A DNA stretch of 61,932 bases from Alloalcanivorax balearicus MACL04. Its GTDB lineage: Bacteria > Pseudomonadota > Gammaproteobacteria > Pseudomonadales > Alcanivoracaceae. Position numbers and translations under genes: made by a program. Positions 15,649 through 24,330 of the stretch are shown in pieces. Every line of letters starts with the position of its first letter. Position 1 is the stretch's first letter. The DNA is taken from NCBI RefSeq assembly GCF_025532145.1, contig NZ_ARXS01000024.1:1-61932 (forward strand), in the 5' to 3' direction. The notes beneath the pieces were generated by a model. That model was given only the letters and a program-made list of their open reading frames with translations, did not search any database and was not told the DNA's origin.

Positions 15649-16218
15649 ATGAAACGAATCCCAATCATTTGTTGTGCCGAGCCGGATCAACGTCCAAACA
15701 CCGGACTTTACGCATCACCAACCCAATCCGAGACTGCTTCCAAAGAAACGAATAAAACTTATGAGCGCCTGTTGTTTCCACGGCTAGGCGTGCTTTATGA
15801 GCGTGCGGAACCGGTCCTGTACGCAATGCTGCGTTTTGCCTTCGGCGCCGTCCTGTTCACCCACGGCCTTCCCAAAGCCCTGGGGACATCTCACGGCTCC
15901 ATGGCTGACCCGATGGCAGGCTCCGTCAACCTGATCCAGAACGTCATGGGTTTGCCATTCGCACCACAGCTGGCCTTTTTGGTCATGCTACTTGAAACCG
16001 TTGGCGCCCTCATGCTGGCTATTGGACTATGGGCTCGCCCGGTCGCGTTCATCATCACGTTGCAAATGGCGGGTATCAGCTACGCGCTCGGTCCCACCTG
16101 GCCCTGGATCGATCGCGGTATAGAGTTTCCGGTATTGATGGGGTTTCTTGCGCTCTATATTGCGGTGCGCGGTAGCGGCCATTTCGCGGTCGATCGCAAG
16201 CTCAGACTTGTCATCTAA
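15649..16218 (+). CDS. DoxX family membrane protein
   Basis: A 189-residue protein with a 55-residue hydrophilic N-terminal part and four transmembrane helices. ERAEPVLYAMLRFAFGAVLFTHGLPKAL is the DoxX opening helix, followed by LVMLLETVGALMLAIGLWARPVAF and a C-terminal FLALYIAVRGSGHFAVDRKL. DoxX proteins are membrane parts of oxidoreductase systems or redox-stress complexes. AAGGAG precedes the start by 7 bases. The unusual N-terminus (IICCAEPDQRPNTG) has two adjacent cysteines. The gene ends 5 bases before a copy of the tRNA-Gly 3' end. Confidence 0.88.
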   Translation: MKRIPIICCAEPDQRPNTGLYASPTQSETASKETNKTYERLLFPRLGVLYERAEPVLYAMLRFAFGAVLFTHGLPKALGTSHGSMADPMAGSVNLIQNVMGLPFAPQLAFLVMLLETVGALMLAIGLWARPVAFIITLQMAGISYALGPTWPWIDRGIEFPVLMGFLALYIAVRGSGHFAVDRKLRLVI

Positions 16219-16222
16219 AGGA

Positions 16223-16247
16223 AATTGGAGCGGGAAACGAGATTCGA
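16223..16247. repeat. Duplicate of the tRNA-Gly 3' end
   Basis: These 25 bases are identical to 16336-16360, which hold the CCA end, acceptor strand and half of the T arm of tRNA-Gly. It lies between doxX and the intact tRNA, with an 88-base spacer that has only a CTGG-CGCA-CCAG hairpin. It is the kind of scar left by integration at a tRNA gene, and it marks a boundary of the LysR/SDR/DUF1097/DoxX module. Confidence 0.8.
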
Positions 16248-16338
16248 CCGGGCTGGCGCACCAGCTCGCGATCCCAACCAAAAAAAGCTGGGGTCACCTA
16301 GGCAACTGCGACAACGCTTTATGAATCCAGGAAAGAAT

Positions 16339-16414
16339 TGGAGCGGGAAACGAGATTCGAACTCGCGGCCCCAACCTTGGCAAGGTTGTGCTCTACCAGC
16401 TGAGCTATTCCCGC
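16339..16414 (-). tRNA. tRNA-Gly (anticodon GCC)
   Basis: On the minus strand acceptor GCGGGAA pairs with TTCCCGC, CCA is encoded, the anticodon stem-loop CCTTGCCAAGG gives GCC, and the T loop is GTTCGAATC. Length 76 with CCA. It follows tRNA-Glu after 29 bases, probably in one transcript. Confidence 0.95.
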
Positions 16415-16443
16415 TTGTCACTGCTTCGCCTGAACGAAAATAG

Positions 16444-16519
16444 TGGCGTCCCCTAGGGGAGTCGAACCCCTGTTACCGCCGTGAAAGGGCGGTGTCCTAG
16501 GCCACTAGACGAAGGGGAC
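16444..16519 (-). tRNA. tRNA-Glu (anticodon TTC)
   Basis: On the minus strand acceptor GTCCCCT pairs with AGGGGAC, then G and encoded CCA; the anticodon loop CTTTCAC gives TTC, and the T loop is GTTCGACTC. Length 76 with CCA. First of the Glu-Gly tRNA pair. Confidence 0.95.
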
Positions 16520-16827
16520 CCGGACTTGTCGGCCAATCCCGTTGCGGGACTGCCCTGTCAAGCGGCGCGTAGTCTAGGAATCCAGGCCGGCAGCGTCAAG
16601 GAGAAATTCCCCCGGTCGACACCGTTCGTTCATAATCCGTTCAATCTCGGCGATTCCGACGGTTTTCGCCTGACCGGGCGGTCCCCTGTTGACCCTTCCG
16701 CGACACTGCTATATACCTGTTACCCCAGCCGCCCGTCGGATTCACGGGTTGAGATCCGCCTGCCGCCGGCCCGCTTTCGAGTGGGCCGCACCAGGCTCAA
16801 CATCACAATAGAGACCGGGAGATCCCA
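16520..16827. other. Intergenic stretch between tRNA-Glu and the GST gene
   Basis: Must hold the tRNA-Glu-Gly promoter on the minus strand and the GST promoter on the plus strand. GGGAGATCCC directly before the GST start contains its ribosome-binding site. No further repeat, hairpin or gene is seen. Confidence 0.6.
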
Positions 16828-17478
16828 ATGACCATCAAACTGTATGGCGCCATGCTGTCGCCGTTCGTGCGCAAAACCCGTGTGGTACTGGCCCTCAAAG
16901 GCTTGGAACATGAGGCTGTCAACGTGGACCCGCGCAACGCACCGGACTGGTATCGGGATCTCAACCCACTTGGGCGCATTCCCGCTCTGGATTACGACGG
17001 CCAGATTCTCGCCGATTCCGGGGTAATCTGCGCCTTCCTGGAGAAAAAACACCCCGAGCCGTCCCTCTACCCGGAGGATCCCTACGAGTACGCCCGCACC
17101 CTGTGGTTCGAGAAATTCGGCGACTACGAACTGGGCGTCAACTGTACCTTCGGTGTGTTCTTTAACCGGGTGGTACGGCGTCTGATGGGCAAGGAAGCGG
17201 ATGAAGTGGCGGCGCAGAAAGCGCTGCAGGGCGCGGTGCCGCCGCTGCTCGAGTACCTGGATCGGGAGCTGGAAGGCAAGACCTACTTTGTTGGCGAACG
17301 GCTCACCGTCGCCGACATCGCCGTGGCCAGCCAGTTGGTGAACTTCCAGCATGCCGGTGAAGGGGTCGATCGGTATCCCAACCTGGCCGCCCACAAGGAA
17401 CGCCTGCACGCTCTGGAGCCGTTCACCCAGACCATCGCCAAGGAAAGCGGCTTCCTCACCAAGGTCCTCGGCGGCTGA
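16828..17478 (+). CDS. Glutathione S-transferase family protein
   Basis: A 216-residue cytosolic GST. The thioredoxin-like N-terminal domain (residues 1-80) begins IKLYGAMLSPFVRKTRVVLALKGLEH and has RIPALDYDGQILADSGVICAFLE, with the cis-proline and the DSG glutathione-binding turn. The helical C-terminal domain contains LTVADIAVASQL with the N-capping aspartate. The catalytic residue is probably the serine in AMLSPFVRK. Conjugation or peroxidase activity with glutathione is the family role; the substrate is unknown. GGAGA is upstream of the start. It is convergent with, and abuts, the GDYXXLXY gene. Confidence 0.9.
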   Translation: MTIKLYGAMLSPFVRKTRVVLALKGLEHEAVNVDPRNAPDWYRDLNPLGRIPALDYDGQILADSGVICAFLEKKHPEPSLYPEDPYEYARTLWFEKFGDYELGVNCTFGVFFNRVVRRLMGKEADEVAAQKALQGAVPPLLEYLDRELEGKTYFVGERLTVADIAVASQLVNFQHAGEGVDRYPNLAAHKERLHALEPFTQTIAKESGFLTKVLGG

Positions 17479-18009
17479 TCAGGGCTGCTCTCCAGCTCCT
17501 TCGCCCGTGCCCTCCCCGGTGTCCTCCACGGACACCAGGGCGGCGCGGCCATCGGCGGCGATACGCACCCGGGCCAGACCACCCTGGCGCAGCCGCCGCT
17601 CCAGTTCCAGCGCCTTTTCCTTGGGCGCGAAATAGGCTTCGATGCCGTATTCCACGGTTACCGACCCCACCCGTACCGCACGAATATGCCCGCGAATGAA
17701 ATCACCCGGCGGCGGTGAGTAACGGGTCTCCATCGCTTTCCATACCCGGCCTTGCCGACGCAACTGCACATACACCTCGCGCCCCACCCGCGGCACCCCC
17801 ACCTCCGGCATCGGCGCCTCACTGATGTCGTAGCGCAGGCGGGCATAGTTACCGCGCAACAAATCACGTGGATCCACCGGCACCGTGCGCAGCACCACTT
17901 CGTTGCCAAACCAGACCGGGTACTGCGCATAGCCCAACAAGCCGAGCAGCACCAGAACCTGCAACACCAGCGCCGCCACCAGGGCGCGCAACCGCCAGCG
18001 CCTAGTCAT
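17479..18009 (-). CDS. GDYXXLXY domain protein
   Basis: A 176-residue protein with one N-terminal membrane helix (LRALVAALVLQVLVLLGLLGYAQ) and a periplasmic domain. The family motif appears as GNYARLRYDIS after VPVDPRDLLR at about residues 45-65. The family is uncharacterised and usually encoded beside DUF2157 or DUF4401 membrane proteins, as here. The start MTRRWRLRALV was chosen because it overlaps the stop of the DUF2157 gene; the open frame extends 33 codons further but inside that gene. The tail is acidic and repetitive (EDTGEGTGEGAGE). Confidence 0.85.
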   Translation of the reverse strand: MTRRWRLRALVAALVLQVLVLLGLLGYAQYPVWFGNEVVLRTVPVDPRDLLRGNYARLRYDISEAPMPEVGVPRVGREVYVQLRRQGRVWKAMETRYSPPPGDFIRGHIRAVRVGSVTVEYGIEAYFAPKEKALELERRLRQGGLARVRIAADGRAALVSVEDTGEGTGEGAGEQP

Positions 18010-19246
18010 GAGCCACCTCCGGATCGCGCTGGCGCCAGTAGCGGGCGCCAGCGTAGAGAATGCCGGCCATGACCAGGAACAACAGAGCCCCGCCCAGGTA
18101 ATCACCAATCAGATCGAGGTAACGCAACATCGCCAATACCGCCACCGTGCCCAGACCGGCGAAGAAACGGCGCTGGTCGGTGCGCAACAATCCCTGGCGT
18201 ATCCAGGCCATGGCCACCAGCAGGACCACCAGATTGGCCGCCACGGTCCAGTACAGGCTCTGTTCCGGCCGGCCCAGGCCATGCGCCAGCAGCACCCCGG
18301 CCAGCGCCAGCCAGGGCAGGATGCCACGGGGCTTGAGGGCGATCGCCGCCAGCAGCAACGGTAGCGCCGCCCACAACCCCGGATCCAGCCAGCCCCAGTG
18401 GCTGTGCAGATAGTTTTCCCAGAGGTCCTCGAACGTCAGCGGCAACAGCACCAGCAGCGACAACCGCCCAAGCCACGGCAAGGGTGCCCAACGCGAGTCC
18501 TCACGCCGCTCCAGCCGCTGGCAGAGCACCTGGGCGAGAACCAGCAGGGCGAGATTGAAGGTCAGGTGACCGGCCCGCCAATGGGGCCCGAAATCGGTAT
18601 GGAACACCCAGGACAACATCAGGTTGAGCCACAACACCAGGGCCGCCAGCACCGGCAGCATCACCACGTTGGAATGGCGGCGCCAGGCCAGCCAGCCGGC
18701 CACACCGAGAAACACGATGCCAGCCCAGGGTGGCGAGAACGGGGTTTCCATCACCATCCACAGGGCGGTGAGCGCCACCAGCAGCAGTGTCACCAGCAGG
18801 CGCCGGGAGAAAAAGGCCACCGGCAACGTGCCGATCATCCACAACAGCACGCCGTTGGGGAAATGCTCGCCGAGGTGGTACATCTGCCCCACCAGCATGA
18901 TCGAAGCGCCATAGCAGACCGCACCGAGAAACAGCCAGCCGCCCCCCTCGCCATGACGCCCCCAGCGCCACAACCCTACCCCGTTGGTGGCCACGGTGAG
19001 GGCCAGCAGACCGGCGAAGCGCACGCCCCTGGGCAGGCCGTCCCAATGGGCGGACACCACCAGCAGCAGCGCCAGACCGATGAATAACAGAGCACAGGCG
19101 GTCAGCACTCGCGCCCCCAGGGAGTCGCCACTGGCTTCCAGCCCCGTGCCATAACGGGCCAGAATGCGCCGGGCCTGATCCTCCTCGATCAGCCCCTCGG
19201 CCAGCCACTGTTGCATCTCCCGGCGCAGCGCGTCTTTACGTATCAC
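18002..19246 (-). CDS. DUF2157 domain membrane protein
   Basis: A 414-residue inner-membrane protein with a soluble N-terminal part (REMQQWLAEGLIEEDQARRILARYG) and about 11 hydrophobic helices, matching the DUF2157 arrangement: LTACALLFIGLALLLVVSAHWDGLPRG, and GAVCYGASIMLVGQMYHLGEHFPNG, a segment strongly conserved in the family. Function unknown. It overlaps the GDYXXLXY gene by 8 bases, and the pair is a recurrent two-gene operon in proteobacteria. Confidence 0.88.
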   Translation of the reverse strand: MIRKDALRREMQQWLAEGLIEEDQARRILARYGTGLEASGDSLGARVLTACALLFIGLALLLVVSAHWDGLPRGVRFAGLLALTVATNGVGLWRWGRHGEGGGWLFLGAVCYGASIMLVGQMYHLGEHFPNGVLLWMIGTLPVAFFSRRLLVTLLLVALTALWMVMETPFSPPWAGIVFLGVAGWLAWRRHSNVVMLPVLAALVLWLNLMLSWVFHTDFGPHWRAGHLTFNLALLVLAQVLCQRLERREDSRWAPLPWLGRLSLLVLLPLTFEDLWENYLHSHWGWLDPGLWAALPLLLAAIALKPRGILPWLALAGVLLAHGLGRPEQSLYWTVAANLVVLLVAMAWIRQGLLRTDQRRFFAGLGTVAVLAMLRYLDLIGDYLGGALLFLVMAGILYAGARYWRQRDPEVAHD

Positions 19247-19335
19247 GTTGTTCCCAATCCTTTTGGTGCGGGCTTCCAGAGCATGCTAGCACGCTGGGTG
19301 CTCAGCCTTACCGTGATCGTTCAATCCCCGCGCCA

Positions 19336-19366
19336 ATTCGCTGCCCAGGCAGCTTCCCACAGCGGC
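19336..19366 (-). repeat. REP-type palindromic repeat (single)
   Basis: Minus-strand copy of the family: GCCGCTGTGGGAAGCTGCCT then GGGCAGCGAAT. The stem here is GCTGCC/GGCAGC, different from the GCTTGC/GCAAGC stem of other copies, but still paired. Confidence 0.85.
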
Positions 19367-19412
19367 CTCGTAGCCTGAATGTTGATTCGAAGCGAGCAGT
19401 TTCAGAGTTCGT

Positions 19413-19482
19413 GGAGAGGCGGCGATGGGGGTTCCAGGACCCTGCTTTTCGAGTGTCCTGGGACCCCCATCGCCGCCTCTCC
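19413..19482. repeat. Long 28-bp hairpin with CCTGCTT loop, copy 1
   Basis: Left arm 19413-19440 and right arm 19455-19482 pair over 28 bp with a single G-T wobble; the loop is CCTGCTTTTCGAGT. A hairpin with arms of the same length and a loop that also begins CCCTGCTT is found at 29668-29739 with an unrelated stem. It lies between the DUF2157 gene and the end of the ATP-grasp gene. It has no run of T and so is not a normal terminator. Confidence 0.9.
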
Positions 19483-19520
19483 TCACCGGGCAAGTGGCAC
19501 TAAAATGTGCAAACAGGTGC

Positions 19521-21008
19521 TCAAAGCGGCAACCCCAGCCGCCGCGCCTCCATGCGGCGCAGGAATTCCAGCATCACCTGCCGGTACAGGTCCTCGCCCA
19601 GCCACAGGTCCTCGACGCCGGCATCAATGTTGGGATTGTCGTTCACCTCCATCACCACCACCTGATCGCCGGACTGCTTCAGGTCCACGCCGTACAGGCC
19701 GTTGCCCATCAGCCGGGCGGCCTTGAGCGCCACTCTCAGCACCTTCGGCGGCACTTCGCGGATCGGTACCGTGCGCGCGTTGCCGGAGGCGGTTTTGCCG
19801 CCGTCCTTGTGATGATAAATCTGCCAATGCCCCTTGCTCATGAAGTACTGGCAGGCAAACAGCGGCCGGTTGTTGAGCACGCCGATGCGCCAGTCGTAAT
19901 CGGTGTACATAAAAGCCTGGGCCAGCACCACGGCGGATTGTTTCAGATAGCCATGCAGGGCGTTGCCCAGCGCCTCGCGGTCCTCCACCTTGCTAATGCC
20001 GCGGGAGAAACTGCCGTCCGGGATCTTCAGCACCATCGGCAGCCCCAGTTCCTCGATCAGGCTGTCCACCTGTTCGGCGGTGTCGCTGAACACAAAGGCG
20101 GTGGGCGGCACCGGCACGCCATTGGCCTGCATCAGTTCCGCCAAATAAATCTTGTTGGTACAGCGCAGAATCGAACGCGGATCGTCGATCACCACCATGC
20201 CTTCCTGCTCCGCCTTGCGGGCGAACTGATAGGTATGGTGGTCGATAGCGGTGGTTTCGCGAATGAACAGGCCATCGTATTCGCCCAGACGGGCGTAGGC
20301 GTCACGGCCGACGATTTCCACCTTGATGCCCAGTTGCCGGCCGGCCTGCATGAACCGCTTCAAAGCGGCGCGGTTGCTCGGCGGCATGGCTTCCTCGTCG
20401 TTCACCAGCATGGCCAGGTCATAACGTTCACCGCGGCGCCGGCGCGGGCTGCGCCAGACACGGGCATTGAACTGCTCCAAGGCACGGGCGAAGGCGTCTT
20501 CCTGGGCGCCCTTGACCTGTTTCAGACTCGGCGTCTTGATCGCTTCCAGGGTCCACCGCTCCCGGCGCCGGAACGACACCCGCAGAATCGGACACGGCAA
20601 CTGATCAAAGATCTGCCGCGCCAGTTCCGCCAGCCCTTCCTGCTCGGTTTGGCCGAAGTAGATATTGAACGTCACCTTGGTGGCATCGCCGCCCTGCTTC
20701 TTCATCGCCTTGTCCAGCGCCGACTCGAAATGCTCGAAGTGCAGGCCGTACAGCGCCTTGTAGCTAAGGTCGTTGACCGTGCGTACCGAGGGCATGACGC
20801 GCTGGCCACGGGCCTCCGCCAGCAGCGAACAGTAGTAGCCGGGGGACAGATATTTGTAGCTGCGGCACAGATTGATCACCTGCACTTTCTTGTCAGTGCA
20901 GACCGGCTCGGAAGCCTGCAGGTAATCACGGGCGGACAGCAGATTGCGGGCGGGATAGTACGCCGCCCAATCCGCCGGATCGTCCACCAGGATAATGACT
21001 TGGCTCAT
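19521..21008 (-). CDS. RimK-like ATP-grasp ligase with an N-terminal RLAN domain
   Basis: A 495-residue two-part protein. Residues about 1-160 match the RimK-like ATP-grasp N-terminal (RLAN) domain (ILVDDPADW, ARDYL, NLCRSYKYLSPGYYCSLLAEARG). The C-terminal part from about 200 is an ATP-grasp ligase: DGLFIRETTAIDHHTYQFARKAEQEG, VLKIPDGSFSRGISKVED with the ATP-binding lysines, and VVVMEVNDNPNIDAGVED with the metal-binding glutamate and asparagine. Such enzymes join an amino acid or peptide to a carboxylate; the target of the RLAN group is not known to me. Often near a glutamate-cysteine-ligase-like gene, but here it stands alone. Confidence 0.88.
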   Translation of the reverse strand: MSQVIILVDDPADWAAYYPARNLLSARDYLQASEPVCTDKKVQVINLCRSYKYLSPGYYCSLLAEARGQRVMPSVRTVNDLSYKALYGLHFEHFESALDKAMKKQGGDATKVTFNIYFGQTEQEGLAELARQIFDQLPCPILRVSFRRRERWTLEAIKTPSLKQVKGAQEDAFARALEQFNARVWRSPRRRRGERYDLAMLVNDEEAMPPSNRAALKRFMQAGRQLGIKVEIVGRDAYARLGEYDGLFIRETTAIDHHTYQFARKAEQEGMVVIDDPRSILRCTNKIYLAELMQANGVPVPPTAFVFSDTAEQVDSLIEELGLPMVLKIPDGSFSRGISKVEDREALGNALHGYLKQSAVVLAQAFMYTDYDWRIGVLNNRPLFACQYFMSKGHWQIYHHKDGGKTASGNARTVPIREVPPKVLRVALKAARLMGNGLYGVDLKQSGDQVVVMEVNDNPNIDAGVEDLWLGEDLYRQVMLEFLRRMEARRLGLPL

Positions 21009-21113
21009 CGGGGTTCCATTGAGAAGGCTAAAGACGCCGGACGTCCGGCGTCATAAGAATATCGCGGCTCGTGGGCCGCTCCTACAGAAACCGCCATGCC
21101 CGGTCCGAGCCGG

Positions 21114-22289
21114 TCAGTTGCCCTGATAGACCACGCGGTAGATGGCGCCGGCGTGATCGTCGGCGATCAGCAGGCTGCCGTCGGCGGCCTGCATGACGTC
21201 CGCCGGACGTCCCCAGCGGGTGCCGTCCCCACGCAGCCAGCCGCTGATGAATGGCTGGTACCCGGTAACCTTGTCGATGCCTTCCACGCCGACCCAGGTG
21301 ACCCGGTACCCGGCCGGCGTGCTGCGGTTCCAGGAACCGTGCTCGGCGATGAAGATGTCCCCCTGGTAGTCCTCGGGAAATTGCTCGCCGGTATAGAACG
21401 TCATGCCCAGCGGCGCGTGGTGCGCCGGCATGGTCTGCATCGGCATGGCGAATTCACCGGGATCATGATCCTTGCCAAACTCCGGATCCGGCACCGTGCC
21501 ACCGTGGATAAACGGATAGCCGAAGTGTTCACCGTCCTCGCGCACCCGGTTGAGTTCTTCCGGCGGGATCTCGTCGCCGAGCATGTCGCGGCCGTTGTCG
21601 GTGAACCACAGCTGCCCACTGCGCGGATGGAAATCAAACCCCACCGAATTGCGCACCCCGCGGGCCACCGTGGTCATTTCCCCCGAGTCCGGGTCATAGC
21701 GTTGGATGGTGGCGTAGGGTTCTTCCCGGTTGCAGATGTTGCACGGTGCCCCCACCGGCACGATCAGTTTCCCTTCTCGGTCGAACGCCAGATACTTCCA
21801 GCCGTGATGGGAATCGGAGGGAAATTGGTCCGTCACCAGCTCCAATGCCGGCGGATCGTCCAGATGATCGAGAATGTCCGGCAGCGCCAGAATCCGGTTC
21901 ACCGCCGCCACGTAGAGGGTGCCGTCGCGATAGGCGATCCCGGAGGGCATGTTCAGCCCTTCCGCCAGCACCCAGGTGCGCTCGGCGCGGCCATCACCAT
22001 CGGCATCGCGGATCGCGTAGACCTTGCCCTCGTCACGGGAGCCGGCAAACACCGTGCCGTCCTCGGCCTGGGCCAGCTGCCGGGCGTTGGGAACATCGTC
22101 GGCGAACACCGTCAGGGTGAAGCCCTCGGGCAGGGTCAGGCTGTCCACCGGCAGGGACTCGGCCATGACGGGAGCGGCAAAACCGAGTAGCAGGCCGGCC
22201 AGCCAGTGCCGGCCGTGAATGGCGGGAAGATCGCTATGAGCCCGCGGCGTCCTTCCGCGCGCCGGGGTGTCCTGCTTTTTCCAAGGCAT
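21114..22289 (-). CDS. Sorbosone/glucose dehydrogenase-like beta-propeller protein
   Basis: A 391-residue exported protein resembling the PQQ-dependent glucose/sorbosone dehydrogenase family. The signal peptide core [18 protein letters not shown] comes after an unusually long basic leader. The propeller shows [41 protein letters not shown] and [30 protein letters not shown], the last a family hallmark containing the calcium/PQQ loop. Activity and PQQ use are inferred. GGAGG 6 bases before the ATG sets the start; it lies inside the end of ccmE (56-base overlap), so the gene is translationally linked to the ccm operon. Confidence 0.82.
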   Translation of the reverse strand: MPWKKQDTPARGRTPRAHSDLPAIHGRHWLAGLLLGFAAPVMAESLPVDSLTLPEGFTLTVFADDVPNARQLAQAEDGTVFAGSRDEGKVYAIRDADGDGRAERTWVLAEGLNMPSGIAYRDGTLYVAAVNRILALPDILDHLDDPPALELVTDQFPSDSHHGWKYLAFDREGKLIVPVGAPCNICNREEPYATIQRYDPDSGEMTTVARGVRNSVGFDFHPRSGQLWFTDNGRDMLGDEIPPEELNRVREDGEHFGYPFIHGGTVPDPEFGKDHDPGEFAMPMQTMPAHHAPLGMTFYTGEQFPEDYQGDIFIAEHGSWNRSTPAGYRVTWVGVEGIDKVTGYQPFISGWLRGDGTRWGRPADVMQAADGSLLIADDHAGAIYRVVYQGN

Positions 22290-22692
22290 CTTGAACCTCC
22301 GGAGGCATGTAGGTCTCATCGTGTTTGGCGAGCACTTCTTCCGCCTCGAACCGTTCCCGGCTCACCAGCGTGCCGTTGGCGACGATACCCTGCCCTTCAC
22401 GGAACAGGTCCGGCAGGATGCCCTGGTAATGGACGGTGAAGGTGCCCTTGCCGTCGGTGACATCGAAAGTCACGTCCAGAGTGTCGGGGTCGCGTACCAC
22501 CGATCCCTCCATAACCAGACCACCCACACGCATTTTAGTGCCCACCGGCGCTTCACCGCTGACCACCTGCTGCGGGGTGAAAAACAGATTGATGTTCTGG
22601 CGCAGGGCGTACACCGCCAAAGCAGTGGCCAGGGCCAGCCCCAGAAACACCGCCAACACCACGATCAGGCGCTGTTTACGAACCGGATTCAT
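22234..22692 (-). CDS. ccmE: Heme chaperone CcmE
   Basis: Periplasmic, membrane-anchored chaperone that carries heme to the CcmFH ligase in cytochrome c maturation system I. 152 residues: a short cytosolic N-terminus (MNPVRKQRL), one helix ([21 protein letters not shown]), the OB-fold domain ([18 protein letters not shown]), and the covalent heme-binding histidine in [13 protein letters not shown] near residue 125. Overlaps ccmD by 17 bases. Confidence 0.95.
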   Translation of the reverse strand: MNPVRKQRLIVVLAVFLGLALATALAVYALRQNINLFFTPQQVVSGEAPVGTKMRVGGLVMEGSVVRDPDTLDVTFDVTDGKGTFTVHYQGILPDLFREGQGIVANGTLVSRERFEAEEVLAKHDETYMPPEVQDALEKAGHPGARKDAAGS

Positions 22693-22873
22693 GCTTAACC
22701 TCCCGGGTTTCCCGTCGCCACTGGCGAGCCACGTCCTGGCGCACCCGCGCCAGCTTGCGCGCCGCCAGCACCATATTGATCACGATCAGCAGCGCACAGA
22801 TACCGTAAGCGCTCCAGACATAGGGCCCGTGCCGGCCCATGGCCAGAAATTCCGCGAAGCTGTCGAAATACAT
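22676..22873 (-). CDS. ccmD: Heme exporter accessory protein CcmD
   Basis: A 65-residue single-helix protein needed to release holo-CcmE from the CcmABC complex. [29 protein letters not shown] is the conserved segment (GxHGxYVW before the helix), followed by a basic cytosolic tail. Its ATG shares a base with the ccmC stop (TGATG). Confidence 0.93.
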   Translation of the reverse strand: MYFDSFAEFLAMGRHGPYVWSAYGICALLIVINMVLAARKLARVRQDVARQWRRETREVKHESGS

Positions 22874-23622
22874 CAGTGCCCCTCCACCAGTTTGCGTACC
22901 CAGCCGCTACGACGCTCCCGGCTCAGCACTTCCGCCCGAGCCCGCATCAGTACATTGGCGGCGTACAGCAGCCACATGCCCAGCATGCTGATCAGCAGCG
23001 GGTACTTCATGGCCGGGTTGATGGAGGATTCGCTGAACAGATTCAACGTCGCCCCCTGGTGCAAGGTGTTCAGCCACTCCACCGAATACTTCACGATCAC
23101 CACGTTGATCACCCCGACCAGCGCCAGCAACGAGGCGGCGCGGGCGGCCTGGCGGGGATCGCGAATGGCGGACTGCAACACCATCACGCCGAGATACATG
23201 AACAGCAGGATCAGCATCGAGGTCAGGCGCGCGTCCCACTGCCAGTAGGTACCCCAGGTGGGCTTGCCCCAGATCGCGCCGCTGATCAGGGACACCGCCG
23301 CCAGCACGGCACCGAACGGCGCCAGCGCCTTGAGCATCACCTCGGCCATTTTCATCCGCCAGACCAGGCACACCAGCCCGGCCACGCCCATGGCGATGTA
23401 GCCCATCAGGGCGCCGCTGGAAGCGGGAACATGGAGATAGATGATGCGATAGCTGTCACCCTGGTAACGCTCCACCGGCGCGTAGGCCAGCCCCCATACC
23501 AGACCGATGGCCAGAATGATCAGCGCCAGCGGCCACAGCCACGGCAGCACCACATCGGCGAACCGATAAAAGTAGCGGGGCGAGCCCAATTGGTGATACC
23601 AGCGTTTCAGAGTGTTCCACAT
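22873..23622 (-). CDS. ccmC: Heme-handling membrane protein CcmC
   Basis: A 249-residue inner-membrane protein with six helices that presents heme to CcmE. The tryptophan-rich WWD-type motif is visible as WGKPTWGTYWQWDARLTSMLILL, with heme-ligand histidines in YLHVPASSGAL and LNTLHQGAT. Third gene of ccmABCDE. Confidence 0.95.
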   Translation of the reverse strand: MWNTLKRWYHQLGSPRYFYRFADVVLPWLWPLALIILAIGLVWGLAYAPVERYQGDSYRIIYLHVPASSGALMGYIAMGVAGLVCLVWRMKMAEVMLKALAPFGAVLAAVSLISGAIWGKPTWGTYWQWDARLTSMLILLFMYLGVMVLQSAIRDPRQAARAASLLALVGVINVVIVKYSVEWLNTLHQGATLNLFSESSINPAMKYPLLISMLGMWLLYAANVLMRARAEVLSRERRSGWVRKLVEGH

Positions 23623-23658
23623 AACTTCGACTCTATTTTTTGTCGTCGGCCCCGGCGG

Positions 23659-24330
23659 TCAGTCCCCGGCGCTGATACGCAGGCCCATCGCCACCGCCAG
23701 TGGCCCCAGACTCAACGCCAACGCCAGCAACGCGCCCAATACCGCCAGCAACCCCTGGGTGGGAGAGCCGTCCACGGCGGCGCGCACCACACCGGCGCCG
23801 AACACCAGCACCGGAACATAAAGCGGCAGAATCAGCAGCGCCAGCAGAATGCCGCCGCGATTCAGACCCACGGTCAACGCCGCGCCGATGGCGCCAATCA
23901 CCGTCAGCGTCGGCGTTCCCAGCAGCACACTGTAAGTCAGCGTCGCCAGTGCCGGCACCGGCAGCTGCATCATGTAACCCAGCAACGGTGCCATCAGCGC
24001 CAGCGGCAGGCCGGTCAGCAGCCAATGCGCCAGCAGCTTGGCCGACACCGGCAGCACCGACACCACCGGCGCGGTCAGCATCTGATCCAGGGCACCGCTT
24101 TCCTGGTCACGGCGGAACAGCCCGTCCAGCGACAGCATCACCGCCAGCAGCGCCGCCACCCAGACCACACCCGGCGCCACCAGCGCCAGCAATTCCGGCT
24201 TCGGCGACAACCCCAGCGGGAACAGGCTGACCACCACCATGAAAAAGAACAGCGGCTGCACCATATCCGCCGGGGAACGCCAGATCAGGGTCAGTTCCCG
24301 GCGCAGGGTCGCCCACCAGGGTCCGCTCAT
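23659..24330 (-). CDS. ccmB: Heme exporter permease CcmB
   Basis: A 223-residue membrane permease with six helices, partner of the CcmA ATPase. WATLRRELTLIWRSPADMVQPLFFFMVVVSLFPLG and GLFRRDQESGALDQMLTAP are typical of CcmB. The complex uses ATP to release heme-loaded CcmE. Its start overlaps the ccmA stop by 4 bases. Confidence 0.95.
   Translation of the reverse strand: MSGPWWATLRRELTLIWRSPADMVQPLFFFMVVVSLFPLGLSPKPELLALVAPGVVWVAALLAVMLSLDGLFRRDQESGALDQMLTAPVVSVLPVSAKLLAHWLLTGLPLALMAPLLGYMMQLPVPALATLTYSVLLGTPTLTVIGAIGAALTVGLNRGGILLALLILPLYVPVLVFGAGVVRAAVDGSPTQGLLAVLGALLALALSLGPLAVAMGLRISAGD

Noticed and set aside
19413-19482. Long hairpins as integron attC sites
   Set aside because: attC sites have bulged bases and conserved R box ends (GTT/AAC); these hairpins are nearly perfect and no integron integrase is present.
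19494-19510. Sigma-54-like TGGCACTAAAATGTGCA
   Set aside because: The -12 element is TGTGC instead of TTGC, and it does not precede a gene start.
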